The notes: generated by a model not told the origin, from the letters alone. A stretch of DNA of 64,000 nt from Ventosimonas gracilis (GCF_001580025.1 NZ_LSZO01000058.1:1-64000); one strand, 5' to 3'. Numbered from the stretch's first letter, positions 50,532-61,400 are shown. Translations and numbers: made by a program.

Positions 50532-50639
50532 ACTTCCCTCCTCCCCTTGCATTGCAAGCCTGTCGTGCAGCTTGCCAGTAGGGTCGCTATACTGCTGCGC
50601 TTGTTGTAACCCTTAAGTTTATTTTTCAGGAGGTGCGCG

Positions 50640-50777
50640 GTGCTGCGCAGCCGGACGCTATTTTTATTTGCCTTGCTGGCCGTATTGATGGTCGGCTGTG
50701 GGCAGAAAGGGCCGCTTTATCATCCCGATGATGAGCAAAAAAGCCAGCAGCGTGACAAGGATGTGTTCGGACTTTAG
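50640..50777 (+). CDS. lptM: LPS translocon maturation lipoprotein LptM (YifL)
   Basis: A 45-residue lipoprotein, starting at GTG behind a perfect AGGAGG. A hydrophobic signal sequence leads to the lipobox VGC with acylated Cys20, then the family motif GQKGPLYHPDD. LptM helps LptD disulfide maturation in the outer-membrane LPS export complex. Position directly before lysA is conserved across gammaproteobacteria. It is too short for most gene callers. Confidence 0.92.
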   Translation: MLRSRTLFLFALLAVLMVGCGQKGPLYHPDDEQKSQQRDKDVFGL

Positions 50778-50787
50778 GAGCCATCCA

Positions 50788-52044
50788 TTGGACGCTTTTA
50801 CTTATCAAAACGGGCAATTACATGCTGAAGGAGCGCCGCTTGCAGGGATTGCCGCGCAGTTTGGCACGCCCTGCTACGTCTATTCGCGCGCATCTATTGA
50901 GCAGCAGTTTCGCGCCTGGTCTGCCGCGCTGGCAGGCCAGGCGCATTTGCTCTGCTTTGCCGTTAAAGCCAACTCCAACCTCGCCGTGCTGGGGCTTTTG
51001 GCCAAGCTCGGCGCGGGCTTTGATATTGTCTCTGGCGGCGAGCTTGCTCGCGTACTCGCCGCAGGTGGCAACCCGCACAAGGTGGTGTTTTCCGGCGTGG
51101 GCAAGTCGGTGCAAGAGATGCAGCAAGCACTGCTCGCCGGGGTGCACTGCTTTAATATCGAATCGAGCGCTGAACTTCTGCGCCTGCAACAGGTCGCAAG
51201 CAGGCTTGGTATCAAGGCCAAAGTCTCCTTTCGCGTTAATCCCGATGTGGATGCCAAAACCCATCCCTATATCGCCACCGGCCTTAAAGACAATAAGTTC
51301 GGTATTGATATTGAAAGCGCAGAAGCACTTTACCAACAGGCCGCCGAACTATCCCATATCGAGTTGCGCGGGATTGACTGCCATATCGGCTCGCAACTGA
51401 CTGAACTTGCGCCGTTTTTGCATGCGCTTTCGCATCTTTTAGATTTGCAAGAACGCCTCGCGGCAAGCGGTATTGCCATTAAACACCTGAATTTAGGCGG
51501 CGGCCTTGGCGTGCGTTACCGTGATGAAACGCCCCCCTCACCGGCCGAATACGTTAACGCGGTGCGGCAAATGCTTAAAGGGCGCGATTTAACCTTGATA
51601 TTTGAGCCAGGCCGCTCGGTGGTCGCTAACGCGGGCGTGCTGCTGACCAAGGTTGAACACCTTAAACACAGTGCACACAAAAACTTTGCCATTGTCGATG
51701 CCGCCATGAATGACCTGATTCGCCCTGCCCTTTATCAGGCGTGGATGGCGATTGAGCCGGTTTCTCCCAGAGCCGGTGAAAAACGCTGCTATGACTTGGT
51801 CGGCCCGGTCTGCGAGACCGGTGACTTTATCGGCAAACAGCGTGAGCTTGCGCTGGCGGAAGGCGACTTGCTGGCGGTGCGCAGTGCGGGCGCTTACGGC
51901 TTTTCGATGAGTTCCAACTACAACAGCCGCCCACGTGCCGCCGAAGTGCTGGTTGACGGCAGCAAGTGCCACTTGGTGCGCCGCCGCGAGACGGTGGATG
52001 AACTGTTCGCGGGCGAAAGCCTGTTGCCGGACGAAGGCGGATGA
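50788..52044 (+). CDS. lysA: Diaminopimelate decarboxylase
   Basis: A 418-residue PLP enzyme making lysine from meso-diaminopimelate. The PLP lysine is K60 in CFAVKANSN; the phosphate-binding region includes [12 protein letters not shown] and [11 protein letters not shown]; the substrate region has [11 protein letters not shown]. The start is taken as TTG 50788: the family N-terminus begins MDAF, and TAGGAG is spaced correctly in the lptM stop region. Longer ATG starts would overlap lptM. It overlaps dapF by 4 bp. Confidence 0.95.
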   Translation: MDAFTYQNGQLHAEGAPLAGIAAQFGTPCYVYSRASIEQQFRAWSAALAGQAHLLCFAVKANSNLAVLGLLAKLGAGFDIVSGGELARVLAAGGNPHKVVFSGVGKSVQEMQQALLAGVHCFNIESSAELLRLQQVASRLGIKAKVSFRVNPDVDAKTHPYIATGLKDNKFGIDIESAEALYQQAAELSHIELRGIDCHIGSQLTELAPFLHALSHLLDLQERLAASGIAIKHLNLGGGLGVRYRDETPPSPAEYVNAVRQMLKGRDLTLIFEPGRSVVANAGVLLTKVEHLKHSAHKNFAIVDAAMNDLIRPALYQAWMAIEPVSPRAGEKRCYDLVGPVCETGDFIGKQRELALAEGDLLAVRSAGAYGFSMSSNYNSRPRAAEVLVDGSKCHLVRRRETVDELFAGESLLPDEGG

Positions 52045-52868
52045 TTGCCTTCAGCAAAATGCACGGCTTAGGCAATGACTTTATGGTGATTGACCTGATC
52101 AGCCAGCGAGCGAGCCTTAAACCTAAACAAATCCGTGCCCTCGCCGACCGCCATACCGGTATTGGTTTTGACCAGTTGCTGTTGGTCGAGCCGCCGCAGC
52201 GCCCCGATGCGGATTTTCGCTACCGCATCTTTAATGCCGACGGCGGCGAAGTGGAGCAGTGCGGCAACGGCGCACGTTGCTTTGGCCGTTTTGTGTTTGA
52301 ACAAGGCTTAACGCGCAAAAAACACATTCGCGCCGAAACCTTAAGCGGTCTGATTGAAATCCGCTTGCAAGAGCAAGGCATGGTCTGTGTCGATATGGGG
52401 CTGCCGCGCTTTACCCCAGCGAAAATCCCATTTATCACCGAAGCTGAGGCGCTCAGCTACCCGCTTGAAGTGGGCGGGCAAACCTTGGAAATTGCCGCGC
52501 TGTCTATCGGCAATCCCCATGCAGTGCTGCGCGTTGAGCGCGTCAAAACCGCCAAAGTGGGCAGGCTTGGCGCATTGATTGAACGACACCCGCGTTTTCC
52601 CGCGCGGGTCAATGTCGGCTTTTTACAAGTCACCAATAGGCACAGCGGCAAACTGCGCGTATGGGAGCGCGGCGCAGGCGAAACCCGCGCCTGCGGCACA
52701 GGTGCTTGCGCGGCAGCAGTCGCCGCCATCCGCCAAGGTTGGATGGAGTCTCCCGTTGAGCTGCAACTGCGCGGCGGCCTGCTCGACATTGCCTGGGCGG
52801 GTGACGGGCAACCCGTGCTTATGACAGGCCCCGCCGTGACCGTCTATCAAGGACAAATCGCACTATGA
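52041..52868 (+). CDS. dapF: Diaminopimelate epimerase
   Basis: A 275-residue cofactor-free epimerase converting LL- to meso-diaminopimelate for lysine and peptidoglycan. The two catalytic cysteines are C74 ([10 protein letters not shown]) and C218 ([12 protein letters not shown]). The start [12 protein letters not shown] is conserved. Translation is coupled to lysA (ATGA overlap) and to the next gene (ATGA overlap). Confidence 0.97.
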   Translation: MIAFSKMHGLGNDFMVIDLISQRASLKPKQIRALADRHTGIGFDQLLLVEPPQRPDADFRYRIFNADGGEVEQCGNGARCFGRFVFEQGLTRKKHIRAETLSGLIEIRLQEQGMVCVDMGLPRFTPAKIPFITEAEALSYPLEVGGQTLEIAALSIGNPHAVLRVERVKTAKVGRLGALIERHPRFPARVNVGFLQVTNRHSGKLRVWERGAGETRACGTGACAAAVAAIRQGWMESPVELQLRGGLLDIAWAGDGQPVLMTGPAVTVYQGQIAL

Positions 52869-53533
52869 GCACCGAGTTGCAGGCCGAACAAATCGCTGCC
52901 TGGCTACGCGAGCGCCCGTATTTTTTTACCAACCATGCCGAACTGCTTGGTGAACTGCGCATTCCGCATCAGGCGGGCACGGTTTCGCTGTTGGAATATC
53001 AAGCGCAGGTGCTGCGTGAAGAAAACAGCAAGCTGCGCGACCGCCTCGCCCAATTAACGCAAACCGCGCAGGATAACGACCGCCTGTTTAAGGCCACGCG
53101 CAAGCTGCTACTTAAGTTGCTGGCAGCCCGCACACTGGACGAACTGTTGCAGAGGGCTCAGCGTTGCCTGCAAGCTGAGTTCCAGGTACCGGTCGTTAGC
53201 CTCTTGCTGTTTATCGAAAGCCACAGCGTTTCCAGCCATTACCCGCAGCACAGTCTGACTGAAGCCGAAAAAGCCATCGGCAGCCTGCTTAAAGGTGGTG
53301 GGCAGCTTTGCGCCGCGTTGCGTGAAGAGGAACAACGCTTTCTGTTTGCCGAGCAGGCCGTACAAAGCGCCGCCGTATTGCCACTGCGCGGCGAACGTCT
53401 GTACGGCGTACTGGCCTTGGGTAGCCCCGACCCCGAGCGTTATCGTGGCGCACAGGGCACCTTATTTCTCGATTATCTGGGCGAAGTTCTACCATGCCTG
53501 CTCAAGCGCTTTCTGCCGTCAGCTCAAGCCTAG
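52865..53533 (+). CDS. DUF484 (GAF-like) protein
   Basis: A 222-residue protein of the DUF484 family, always between dapF and xerC in gammaproteobacteria. The N-terminus has [23 protein letters not shown]; a coiled coil ([23 protein letters not shown]) follows at about 45-70; the C-terminal half has a GAF-like fold. Biochemical role is unknown. It overlaps dapF by 4 bp. Confidence 0.9.
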   Translation: MSTELQAEQIAAWLRERPYFFTNHAELLGELRIPHQAGTVSLLEYQAQVLREENSKLRDRLAQLTQTAQDNDRLFKATRKLLLKLLAARTLDELLQRAQRCLQAEFQVPVVSLLLFIESHSVSSHYPQHSLTEAEKAIGSLLKGGGQLCAALREEEQRFLFAEQAVQSAAVLPLRGERLYGVLALGSPDPERYRGAQGTLFLDYLGEVLPCLLKRFLPSAQA

Positions 53534-53558
53534 CCCACTCCCCTGCCCTGCCAGTGGG
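53534..53558. repeat. Dispersed palindrome between DUF484 gene and xerC
   Basis: CCCACT (53534-53539) and AGTGGG (53553-53558) flank a CCCTGCCCTGCC loop, giving an imperfect hairpin right after the DUF484 stop. It resembles the palindromes at 30503 and 60789 and may be the reason the xerC start has shifted or is unclear. Confidence 0.5.
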
Positions 53559-53574
53559 AGAGAAGAGTCAAACT

Positions 53575-54465
53575 GTGCTTGCTGAAAATATCGAAAGCTG
53601 GTTGCGCCAGCTTCGTGTGCAAAGGCAGCTTTCCCCGCATACAGTGGCCGCCTACCGGCGCGACTTGGCGCATCTGCAGGCTTATCTCAAAGGGCAAGGG
53701 ATCAGCGGCTGGAATGACTTGGATCCGCGTAGCCTGCGCTACTTTATCGCGCAGATGCACCAAAACGGGCTATCCGCCCGCTCGCTTTCGCGGCTGCTAT
53801 CGGCACTGCGTGGTTTTTTCCGTTATCTTTTGCAAAACGGCGTAATCACACGCAATCCGGCCAGTGGTCTACGCCCGCCTAAAGGAGAAAAACGCCTGCC
53901 GAAAGTCTTGGATGTCGATCGCGCCACGCAACTGCTCGATCACTTCCCCACAGAGGATTTTATCGACTGCCGCGACAAAGCCATTTTGGAGTTGTTTTAC
54001 TCCTCGGGACTGCGCCTTGCCGAATTGGTCGGGCTGAATCTGCAAGACCTCGACCGCGGCCAAGCGCTCATCACCGTGCTTGGCAAAGGCGGCAAAAGCC
54101 GCATGCTACCAGTCGGTGGTAAAGCCATCAGCGCTTTGGACGATTGGCTGGCTTTGCGGGCAAAATTTGCCACGGCGGACAATGCCCTGTTTGTCAGCCA
54201 AAAAGGACGGCGCATCGGCACCCGCGCCGTGCAACTGCGCATTGCCCAAGCAGGGGTCAAAACCATCGGCGAACACCTGCACCCGCACCGCCTGCGCCAC
54301 AGCTTTGCCAGCCATTTACTCGAATCCTCACAAGACTTACGCGCGGTGCAGGAGCTCTTGGGGCATTCCAGCCTGGCCAGCACACAGATTTACACCCATC
54401 TCGATTTTCAGCACCTGTCCAAGGTTTATGACAGCGCCCATCCACGAGCCAAGAAACAACAATGA
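53575..54465 (+). CDS. xerC: Tyrosine recombinase XerC
   Basis: A 296-residue recombinase that with XerD resolves chromosome dimers at dif. The catalytic set is complete: R147 (SSGLRLAE), K171/K174 ([10 protein letters not shown]), H238 and R241 (HPHRLRHSF), H264 (LLGHSS) and nucleophile Y273 (IYTH). Positions agree within two residues with E. coli XerC. GTG 53575 gives the family length; ATG 53494 is possible, but its extra 27 codons cross the palindrome and the end of the DUF484 gene. The stop overlaps the next gene by 4 bp. Confidence 0.92.
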   Translation: MLAENIESWLRQLRVQRQLSPHTVAAYRRDLAHLQAYLKGQGISGWNDLDPRSLRYFIAQMHQNGLSARSLSRLLSALRGFFRYLLQNGVITRNPASGLRPPKGEKRLPKVLDVDRATQLLDHFPTEDFIDCRDKAILELFYSSGLRLAELVGLNLQDLDRGQALITVLGKGGKSRMLPVGGKAISALDDWLALRAKFATADNALFVSQKGRRIGTRAVQLRIAQAGVKTIGEHLHPHRLRHSFASHLLESSQDLRAVQELLGHSSLASTQIYTHLDFQHLSKVYDSAHPRAKKQQ

Positions 54466-56519
54466 CTTTCTTGAAAACACTCCGTCATTTTTTACTTAAG
54501 CGTTCCCGCAGGCAAAAACGCCTGTTGCAGACGATCGCCGATACCAGCTTGGTCTGGCTTGCACTGTGGCTCGCCTTTGTCGTGCGCACGGGATCAATCG
54601 ATTCGGTAAAACCGCTGGGCGGGCACCTGTTTTTATTTATCGCCGCGCCCTTGATTACCTTGCCACTGTTTAGCGTTTTTGGCCTTTACCGCACTGTGAC
54701 TCGTCGTGTCGGCGACAGCATCTGGCCCGCCTTGGTCAAGGCGAGTGCGCTCGCCTCTTTGCTGCTGACCTTGCTGATTTACTGGTATCAACCCGGCATC
54801 AGCATGCCGCGCTCAATGGTCATCAACTATTTTTTGCTGTGCCTTCTGCTAAACGGCGCTTGGCGACTGCTCGCGCGGCAGTATTTAGGCGGTACCCACC
54901 ACTGGATACGCCACAAAAACCGCAGGGGTCTGCCGAAAGTCGCCATCTATGGCGCCGGCGAGGCGGGCAATCAACTGCTATCGGCACTGAAAAGCGGCCA
55001 TTTGATGAATCCGGTGGCCTTTATCGACGACGACCACAGCTTGGCCGGACGCTTGATTGGCGGCATCAAGGTCTACAGAGGCCAGCGCCTTGCGCGAATG
55101 ATTGAGCAAACCGGCGCAACCGAAGTGCTGCTGGCACTGCCTTCCATCTCGCGGGCAAGGCGGCGCGAAATCCTTGAGCAGTTGGAGGCTTTCCCGCTGC
55201 ACGTGCGCACCGTACCCGGGCTTGCTGACCTTGCCAGCGGCAAGGTGCAGGTAGGCGACGTGCAGGAAGTGGACATAGCCGATCTGCTTGGGCGCGACCC
55301 AGTGCCGCCGCAGGGTGAATTGCTCAGCCGCTGCATCAAAAGCCAAGTGGTGCTGGTCAGCGGAGCCGGTGGCTCGATTGGCGCGGAACTTTGTCGGCAA
55401 ATTGTGCAAAATCAACCGAACACACTGATTTTATTTGAGCACAGCGAATACAACCTGTATGCCATCCATCACGAACTGCAAGCACTGGTCTGCCGCCTTG
55501 ACTTAAGCCTTAAGCTGATACCGATATTAGGTTCTGTTACCGATGCGCCGCACTTACTTAAAGTGTTGCAAAGCTTTCAGGTGACGACCTTCTACCACGC
55601 CGCCGCCTACAAGCATGTGCCACTGGTGGAACAAAACATGGCGGCGGGCGTATTTAACAATGTCTTTGGCACGCTGCACGCAGCCGAAGCTGCACTTAAG
55701 GCAGAGACTGCGCACTTTGTGTTGATTTCCACCGATAAAGCGGTACGCCCGACCAATGTCATGGGCGCAAGCAAGCGCCTCGCCGAAATGGTGCTGCAAG
55801 CCTTAAGCCAAGAAGCCGCGCCGACGCTATTTGGCGAAGCCGCCAGCTTGCATCAGCTCAATAAAACCCGCTTCTCAATGGTGCGCTTTGGCAATGTGCT
55901 GGGTTCATCTGGTTCGGTGATTCCATTGTTTAGAAAGCAGATTGCCGCAGGCGGGCCGGTCACTGTCACCCATCCCGACATCACGCGCTACTTTATGACC
56001 ATCCCTGAGGCTGCGAGCCTGGTTATTCAAGCCGGTGCGATGAGCGAGGGCGGCGAAGTCTTTGTGCTGGATATGGGCGAGCCGGTCAAAATTGCCGAAC
56101 TGGCCGAAAAGATGATTCACCTGTCCGGCCTATCGGTGCGTAATGAAAGCCATCCCGAAGGTGATATTGCCATTGAATTTACCGGCCTTCGCCCTGGCGA
56201 AAAGCTCTACGAGGAGCTACTGATTGGCGATAACCCCAGCAAAACCGACCATCCGATGATTTTATGCGCACAAGAAGAACGGCTGCCTTGGCCTTTGCTT
56301 AAAACCCTGCTCGCCGAATTGCTAGACGCGATCGAAAACGACCACTACCCGCGCATCCGCGAACTGCTGCAACAAGCGGTCAGCGGCTATGCGCCGCAAG
56401 GTGCGATGGTCGATGGGCTGTTTTTACAACGAGCCAGCCTTAAGCCTGCTCCCATAAATGGGATAGAGCCGGGGGGAGCGGGCAAAAAAGTTACCGCTGC
56501 TGCGGCAGCAGTGATTTAA
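54462..56519 (+). CDS. Membrane nucleoside-diphosphate sugar dehydratase (PglF/WbpM/CapD type)
   Basis: A 685-residue protein with four N-terminal membrane helices (about 30-135), a first Rossmann fold ([12 protein letters not shown], 160-171), and a catalytic SDR domain starting [15 protein letters not shown] near 305. The active-site block is [21 protein letters not shown]. Such enzymes make 4-keto-6-deoxy UDP-sugars for O-antigen, capsule or glycan synthesis. The last roughly 20 residues come from a dispersed palindrome and look unconserved. It stands alone, with no other glycan genes nearby. The start overlaps xerC. Confidence 0.9.
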   Translation: MTFLKTLRHFLLKRSRRQKRLLQTIADTSLVWLALWLAFVVRTGSIDSVKPLGGHLFLFIAAPLITLPLFSVFGLYRTVTRRVGDSIWPALVKASALASLLLTLLIYWYQPGISMPRSMVINYFLLCLLLNGAWRLLARQYLGGTHHWIRHKNRRGLPKVAIYGAGEAGNQLLSALKSGHLMNPVAFIDDDHSLAGRLIGGIKVYRGQRLARMIEQTGATEVLLALPSISRARRREILEQLEAFPLHVRTVPGLADLASGKVQVGDVQEVDIADLLGRDPVPPQGELLSRCIKSQVVLVSGAGGSIGAELCRQIVQNQPNTLILFEHSEYNLYAIHHELQALVCRLDLSLKLIPILGSVTDAPHLLKVLQSFQVTTFYHAAAYKHVPLVEQNMAAGVFNNVFGTLHAAEAALKAETAHFVLISTDKAVRPTNVMGASKRLAEMVLQALSQEAAPTLFGEAASLHQLNKTRFSMVRFGNVLGSSGSVIPLFRKQIAAGGPVTVTHPDITRYFMTIPEAASLVIQAGAMSEGGEVFVLDMGEPVKIAELAEKMIHLSGLSVRNESHPEGDIAIEFTGLRPGEKLYEELLIGDNPSKTDHPMILCAQEERLPWPLLKTLLAELLDAIENDHYPRIRELLQQAVSGYAPQGAMVDGLFLQRASLKPAPINGIEPGGAGKKVTAAAAAVI
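56450..56463. repeat. Dispersed palindrome inside the 3' end of the dehydratase gene
   Basis: TCCCATAAATGGGA, the same core as at 14507-14525 and 62197-62220. Here it is translated as part of the C-terminal extension of the sugar dehydratase, and the open frame continues into the end of the convergent SPOR gene. Confidence 0.65.
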
Positions 56520-57108
56520 AGCCTTGCTGCTCCAGTTGGTTTTGCGCTTGTGTCATTTGTGCGGCGCTCTCAAACGGGCCAATCATCACGCGGTGCCAGA
56601 TTTGCCGGCCGACTTTGCCCTGCTCCAGGCGGGTGATTTGCCCAAGCAAGGCAAGCTGCGCACGCAAGCGTTCGGCCTCCTTGCTTTTGCGAAAAGAACC
56701 GGCCTGCAAAAAATACTGCGGCCTTGGCGCCGGTATTTCGCCGCGCAGTGCCGCATCGGCGCGGGCAACTTCGGTTTTTGGCGGCGCGGGTTTGACCGGC
56801 GGCGTCTTTGGCTCTGGCGGCGAAACGGGCGGCGGGTTGGTGCTGTCTTTGGGCCGTTTCTTATAGAAGTCATATTTGGGCTCGGCGGGCTTTTGCGCCG
56901 TTTGCGCCGCCGGTTTGCGCTGGCGCACCGCATCGACGCGGCGCACTTCGTCACGTCCGGCTTCAAGCTGCATTAAAAACCACACCAGTACAACCACCGG
57001 CAGCAGGCACAGCAGCACAATCCACAGCGAGGGTGAGCCTCTGCCGGTGCCGGCGGTTTTTGCTGGAGATCTGCGCTTGCCGCGCCTTGCAGGCTTATTA
57101 GCCATCAC
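56491..57108 (-). CDS. SPOR-domain membrane protein
   Basis: A 205-residue inner-membrane protein: basic cytoplasmic N-terminus, one membrane helix (about 28-46), a Pro/Lys-rich periplasmic linker (about 85-125) and a C-terminal SPOR domain (YFLQAGSFRKSKEAERLRAQLALLG ... WHRVMIGPFESAAQM). SPOR domains bind denuded septal peptidoglycan, so a cell-division or cell-wall role is likely. It follows argS by 9 bp, the Pseudomonas arrangement, but hslV does not follow here. Its 3' end overlaps the dehydratase gene by 29 bp. Confidence 0.9.
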   Translation of the reverse strand: MMANKPARRGKRRSPAKTAGTGRGSPSLWIVLLCLLPVVVLVWFLMQLEAGRDEVRRVDAVRQRKPAAQTAQKPAEPKYDFYKKRPKDSTNPPPVSPPEPKTPPVKPAPPKTEVARADAALRGEIPAPRPQYFLQAGSFRKSKEAERLRAQLALLGQITRLEQGKVGRQIWHRVMIGPFESAAQMTQAQNQLEQQGFKSLLPQQR

Positions 57109-57117
57109 TAAGGTGCA

Positions 57118-58866
57118 TTACATGCGTTCCAAGGTCTGCAAACCCAAGAGGTTTAGACCTTGCGCCAAGGTGCGCCCGCTTAATGCCGTAAGTTGCAGTC
57201 TGCTTTGGCGCACAGTCTGATCATCAGCACCCAGTACCGGGCAGTTTTCATAGAAGCTGGAAAAAAGCCCGGCCAAGTCATACAGATAGCTGCACAACAG
57301 GTGCGGCATGCCGCGTTCGGCGACTTTGTTAAGCACTTCAGAAAACTTAAGCAGCGCACCCGCCAGCGCTTGTTCTTCTTCGCTAATCAGGCGGATTTGC
57401 CCTGGTAACTGCTGATGCAGGCTAAGTCCGGCGCGCGCAAACAGGCTGGCAATCCGTGCGTAAGCGTAAAGCAGATAGGGCGCGGTATTGCCTTCAAAGG
57501 AAAGCATGCGCTCGAAGCTAAAGCTGTAGTCACTGCTGCGCTGGCGCGAAAGGTCGGCGTATTTAACTGCGCCGATACCGACGGCGCGGGCAATCAAGTG
57601 AAGCTGCCCTTCGGGCAGCTCGGGATTTTTTTGTTGCACCAACGCAAGAGCGCGGCTTTCGGCCTCATCGAGCAAGTCGGTCAGTTTGACCGTGCCGCCG
57701 CTGCGCGTTTTAAACGGCCTGCCATCTTCACCGTTCATGGTGCCAAAGCCCATAAACTCCAATTCGGTTTGCGCTGGCACAAATCCGGCGAGCCTTGCAC
57801 AGGCAAACACCATCTGAAAATGCAGCGCCTGGCGTTGGTCAACGAAATACAACAGGCGATTGCCGCCAAGCACATGGGCACGGTAGCGGCAGGCGGCAAG
57901 ATCGGTGGTGGCATAAAGGTAGCCGCCCCCTTGCTTTTGCACAATCAGCGGCAGCGGCTGGCCTTCGGCGGTTTTGAACTCGCCCATAAATACGCAGCGC
58001 GCGCCGTCGCTTTCAATTAAAAGTCCTTTTTCATCCAGTGCCTGGATAACCTTGGGCAGGTCATCGTTGTAGGCGCTTTCACCCATCACGTCTTGCATGC
58101 CAAGCGCAACACCCAAGCGGTCGTAAACGGCTTGGCAATGCGCCAGTGAAATATCCTTAAAACGCTGCCACAGGCGCAAACAATCGGCATCACCGGCTTG
58201 CAGCGCCACTACTAATTCGCGGGCGCGGTTTGCAAATTCCGGCGATTCGTCAAAGCGCTTTTTGGCGGCGCGGTAAAACTCTTCCAAGTCGGCAAGCTCG
58301 GCCTGTTCGCTGTCACCTGATCGCTTTTCTTCCATATAGGCAAGCAGCATGCCAAATTGGGTACCCCAGTCGCCGACATGGTTCTGGCGGATAACGGTAT
58401 CGCCCAAAAATTCGAGCACGCGCCCGACCGCATCGCCAATTAAGGTTGAACGCAAATGACCGACGTGCATTTCCTTGGCGAGATTGGGCGAGGAAATATC
58501 AATCACCACGCGCTGCACGCAGCCGCTTTTGCGCACGCCGAGTTTAGGGTCTGCCAGCACCGCATCCAGCCGCGTCGCTTGAAACTCAGTATTTTGATAA
58601 AAGTTAAGAAAACCAGGCCCGGCGATTTCCACCTGGCTGACCTGCTCATCGGCAGGCAGCGCCGCCAGCAGTTTTTCGGCCAGTACACGCGGGGCAAGGC
58701 GCGCAGGCTTTGCCAGCACCAGCGCAATATTGCTGGCGAAGTCACCGTGCTTTTTGTCCTTGCTGTGTTCAATAACGATATTGACTGCAGGCAAATCCGC
58801 CAGCACGCCCTCAGCATGCAAACGGCTTAAGGCTTGCTGAATAAGTTCTCGTATCAGGTCTTTCAT
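57118..58866 (-). CDS. argS: Arginyl-tRNA synthetase
   Basis: A 582-residue class I synthetase. The N-terminal tRNA-binding domain (residues 1-110) is followed by the signature [17 protein letters not shown], with HVGH at 134-137. The catalytic core includes [18 protein letters not shown] near residue 385, and the C-terminal DALR anticodon-binding domain begins near 450 ([20 protein letters not shown]). The canonical KMSKS is replaced by the weaker ArgS version, as usual. Full length. Confidence 0.97.
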   Translation of the reverse strand: MKDLIRELIQQALSRLHAEGVLADLPAVNIVIEHSKDKKHGDFASNIALVLAKPARLAPRVLAEKLLAALPADEQVSQVEIAGPGFLNFYQNTEFQATRLDAVLADPKLGVRKSGCVQRVVIDISSPNLAKEMHVGHLRSTLIGDAVGRVLEFLGDTVIRQNHVGDWGTQFGMLLAYMEEKRSGDSEQAELADLEEFYRAAKKRFDESPEFANRARELVVALQAGDADCLRLWQRFKDISLAHCQAVYDRLGVALGMQDVMGESAYNDDLPKVIQALDEKGLLIESDGARCVFMGEFKTAEGQPLPLIVQKQGGGYLYATTDLAACRYRAHVLGGNRLLYFVDQRQALHFQMVFACARLAGFVPAQTELEFMGFGTMNGEDGRPFKTRSGGTVKLTDLLDEAESRALALVQQKNPELPEGQLHLIARAVGIGAVKYADLSRQRSSDYSFSFERMLSFEGNTAPYLLYAYARIASLFARAGLSLHQQLPGQIRLISEEEQALAGALLKFSEVLNKVAERGMPHLLCSYLYDLAGLFSSFYENCPVLGADDQTVRQSRLQLTALSGRTLAQGLNLLGLQTLERM

Positions 58867-58947
58867 GCGGGGTTTGCCACAAATGCGCTTAAGGATTAAA
58901 GCCGTGCATTATCCACGCTGGCAGGGCTTGCTGCAAAACTGAAGCGA

Positions 58948-60774
58948 TCAAAGCGGTGCCAGCCAAGGCACCAAAAACACGCACAAGAGCATCACCAGCA
59001 GCGTAAAAGGCACTCCGATGCGCACAAAGTCGGCAAAGCGATAGCGGCCTGGGCCTAACACCAATGTGTTAACCGGCGAGGACAGCGGGGTCATAAAGGC
59101 CGATGAGGCGGCCAGTGCGACAATCAATGCAAAGGGCAAGGGGGAGACAGCCAGCGCCTTGGCGGTAGCAATGGCAACCGGCGCCATCAGCACGGCGGTG
59201 GCGGTATTGGAGATAAAAAGGCCAACCAAGGCGGTCGCCGCAAACAGGCAGGCGAGGATTAAATGCGGCGCAGCGCTGCCCAGCAGGGCGACCAGATACT
59301 GCACGACAACATCAATACCGCCGGTTTTTTGCAGCGCAGTGGCAAAAGGCAGCATGCCGACAATTAATAGCAGAGTCGGCCAGTGAATGCTGCGCAGGGC
59401 GCTGTCCATATCCACGCAGCGAAACGCGCCCATCAGCAGACAGCCGATAAGTGCGGCTAGCACATTGGGCACGACGCCGCTAATCATCAGCGCCACCATC
59501 AGCGCGAGCGCCGCTAAAGCGTGCGGAGCGCGGCGCAGTGCCGGAGCGACTTGTTGCGCTTCCGCCGGTAGCGAGAGCACTAAAAAATCCTGCGCTTGCC
59601 CTTGCAGGCGGCTGATGCACTTCCATTCACCCGCAACCAACAAGGTGTCGGATGGTTTCAGGCGCTCATCGACCAATACGCCTTGCAAGGCTACCCCCGC
59701 GCGTTTTAGGCCGACTACATTAAGGCCGTGCTTTCGGCGAAAGCCGAGCTCTTGAATGGTTTTGCCTAGCAGGCGCGATTCGGGTGGAAATGCCACTTCC
59801 GCCAGCCCCAATTGCGGCGCGTGGAGGCTGAACCAAGAACTTTCCAGCGGCTCGGCCGCCAGCCCTAATTCGGCGTAGGTATCGAGCAAGCCAATGGCTG
59901 GGCTGATTTGGTCAACCAGCAGCACATCGCCCGCTTCCAGGGTGGTATTGCCGGTAGCGAGCAATAGGCGAGTGGTGAAACGCCGTCTACGCTCTACGCC
60001 AATCAGGTTAAGACCGTATCTTTTGCGCAGTGCGAGTTCGCTTAATTCTTGCCCGCACAGTGGTGACTGAACCAATACGCGCAGACGGCGTTCGCGTTCA
60101 TTAAGGTGATAAGCGCGGCTTAAACCTTCCAGCGTCAATTGCGGTGGGCTAATACCTTCACTGTCTGCACGTTGCAGCAAACGGCGCACGAGCAGCATAT
60201 AACCGATGGCGAACAGCAAAATCGTAAGACCAATCGGGGTGACGGTAAAAAAGCCAAAGCCCGATAAACCGTGGCGCTGCAATTCGGCGTGGATCACCAT
60301 ATTCGGCGGCGTAGCGACCAAGGTCAGCATACCGCTAATCAATCCGGCAAAGGCCAGCGGCATCATCAGTCGCCCGGGGGCAAGCTGCATACGGGCGGCG
60401 ACACGCAGCAAAACCGGAATAAAAATCGCCACTACGCCGGTGGAACTCATCACCGAACCCAATCCGGCTACCGTCAGCATCAGCAAAACCAGCAAGCGCG
60501 TTTCACTGCCCGCCGCCACTTGCGCCAGCCAATTGCCAAGGCGAAAGGCAATGCCGGTGCGCACCAGCGCCTCGCCGATAACAAACAGGGCGGCAATCAA
60601 GATGACATTAGGGTCGCTAAATCCGGCCAGCGCTTCGGCCGGGGTCAAAATTCCGGACAGCGGGAAGGCCACAACCACCAGCAGCGCGACCACATCCATC
60701 CGCGGCCTGCCACGCACCAACAGACCAATGGTGGCGGCGAGCAGCAGTAATACCAGGATAAGCGGGGTTTGCAT
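58948..60774 (-). CDS. SLC13/DASS-type anion transporter with two RCK-C domains
   Basis: A 608-residue inner-membrane transporter. Five or six membrane helices lie in the first 200 residues, two TrkA-C (RCK-C) domains in the middle (about 225-390, with LSELALRKRYGLNLIGVERRRRF and IQELGFRRKHGLNVVGLKRAG), and another set of helices to the end, with the family motif LFISNTATAVLMAPVAIATAKAL. The layout is that of sodium:sulfate/dicarboxylate symporters with cytosolic regulatory domains. The substrate cannot be set; sulfate or dicarboxylates are possible. Confidence 0.88.
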   Translation of the reverse strand: MQTPLILVLLLLAATIGLLVRGRPRMDVVALLVVVAFPLSGILTPAEALAGFSDPNVILIAALFVIGEALVRTGIAFRLGNWLAQVAAGSETRLLVLLMLTVAGLGSVMSSTGVVAIFIPVLLRVAARMQLAPGRLMMPLAFAGLISGMLTLVATPPNMVIHAELQRHGLSGFGFFTVTPIGLTILLFAIGYMLLVRRLLQRADSEGISPPQLTLEGLSRAYHLNERERRLRVLVQSPLCGQELSELALRKRYGLNLIGVERRRRFTTRLLLATGNTTLEAGDVLLVDQISPAIGLLDTYAELGLAAEPLESSWFSLHAPQLGLAEVAFPPESRLLGKTIQELGFRRKHGLNVVGLKRAGVALQGVLVDERLKPSDTLLVAGEWKCISRLQGQAQDFLVLSLPAEAQQVAPALRRAPHALAALALMVALMISGVVPNVLAALIGCLLMGAFRCVDMDSALRSIHWPTLLLIVGMLPFATALQKTGGIDVVVQYLVALLGSAAPHLILACLFAATALVGLFISNTATAVLMAPVAIATAKALAVSPLPFALIVALAASSAFMTPLSSPVNTLVLGPGRYRFADFVRIGVPFTLLVMLLCVFLVPWLAPL

Positions 60775-60788
60775 CAGCCTTGGCTAGC

Positions 60789-60806
60789 CTCGCCCGCTGG
60801 CGGGAG
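60789..60806. repeat. Dispersed GC-rich palindrome upstream of the transporter gene
   Basis: CTCGCCCGCTGGCGGGAG forms a tight hairpin followed by AGAGGG; it belongs to the same CCCTC...GAGGG family as the other palindromes and lies next to the solo end of the inverted-repeat element. Confidence 0.5.
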
Positions 60807-60822
60807 AGAGGGAAAACGGGCG

Positions 60823-60855
60823 CGGCTCGCGCTTGAAACGGGAACAGACCCTAGC
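60823..60855. repeat. Solo end copy of the 265-bp inverted-repeat element
   Basis: This segment matches 17441-17473, the right end of the element beside recN plus 4 bases outside it, at 30 of 33 positions. It contains the CTA that reads as the TAG stop codon (60851-60853) of the small lipoprotein gene on the minus strand, so the repeat closes that reading frame. Confidence 0.75.
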
Positions 60856-61180
60856 ACTTACCGGCGGCTTTAAGCAAAGCATTGCAAGTAGCGGCACCCG
60901 CGCAAACGGCTTCTGATTTGAGCAATCCAAAATAGCTGCTGGTGATATAGCAGCGGTGGGTACTGCCTTGTTTGGTGGTCGCAGTGAAATGGAGTGTAAC
61001 AACTCCCATTCCTTGCTCAGCCGAGCGGCTTGATACGGTGACTTCATTATCTGGCACATTCAATGAAATCGCTGCTTTGCGGGCAAGCATTTCATCGGAT
61101 GCTCTGCTGTTTTCAGTGCCGGCGCAGCCGCCGAGCACAAGCAAAGCGCCGCAAAGCAGCAGGTTATGCTGAATCTTCAT
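60851..61180 (-). CDS. Small lipoprotein of unknown function
   Basis: A 109-residue secreted lipoprotein: signal peptide MKIQHNLLLCGALLVLGGC with lipobox Cys19. The mature part of about 90 residues contains four further Cys (CYITSSYF, AVCAGAATCNALLKAAGKC) that could form two disulfides. I do not recognise a domain. The final codons and stop lie at the edge of a repeat copy, so the original C-terminus may have been cut or replaced. No operon partner is close. Confidence 0.7.
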   Translation of the reverse strand: MKIQHNLLLCGALLVLGGCAGTENSRASDEMLARKAAISLNVPDNEVTVSSRSAEQGMGVVTLHFTATTKQGSTHRCYITSSYFGLLKSEAVCAGAATCNALLKAAGKC

Positions 61181-61400
61181 TATTTAAAATCCTGTAGATT
61201 AATTGATTGTCCGCTTTGCTTCGAGAAGCAAGCGAAGGGCGAACTATAGCCAAATCAACGCAGAAGCGGGTAGTGTCATAGATTTCGTGTTTAGAGCATA
61301 AGCTCTCTCCAAGAAGGGAAACCATGCCCCGCAAGCCCAAGCCCCCACTCCCAACGTCCCAGCCTGCCGACGCTTCAATGAAGATTTTTGAACGCTTGCT

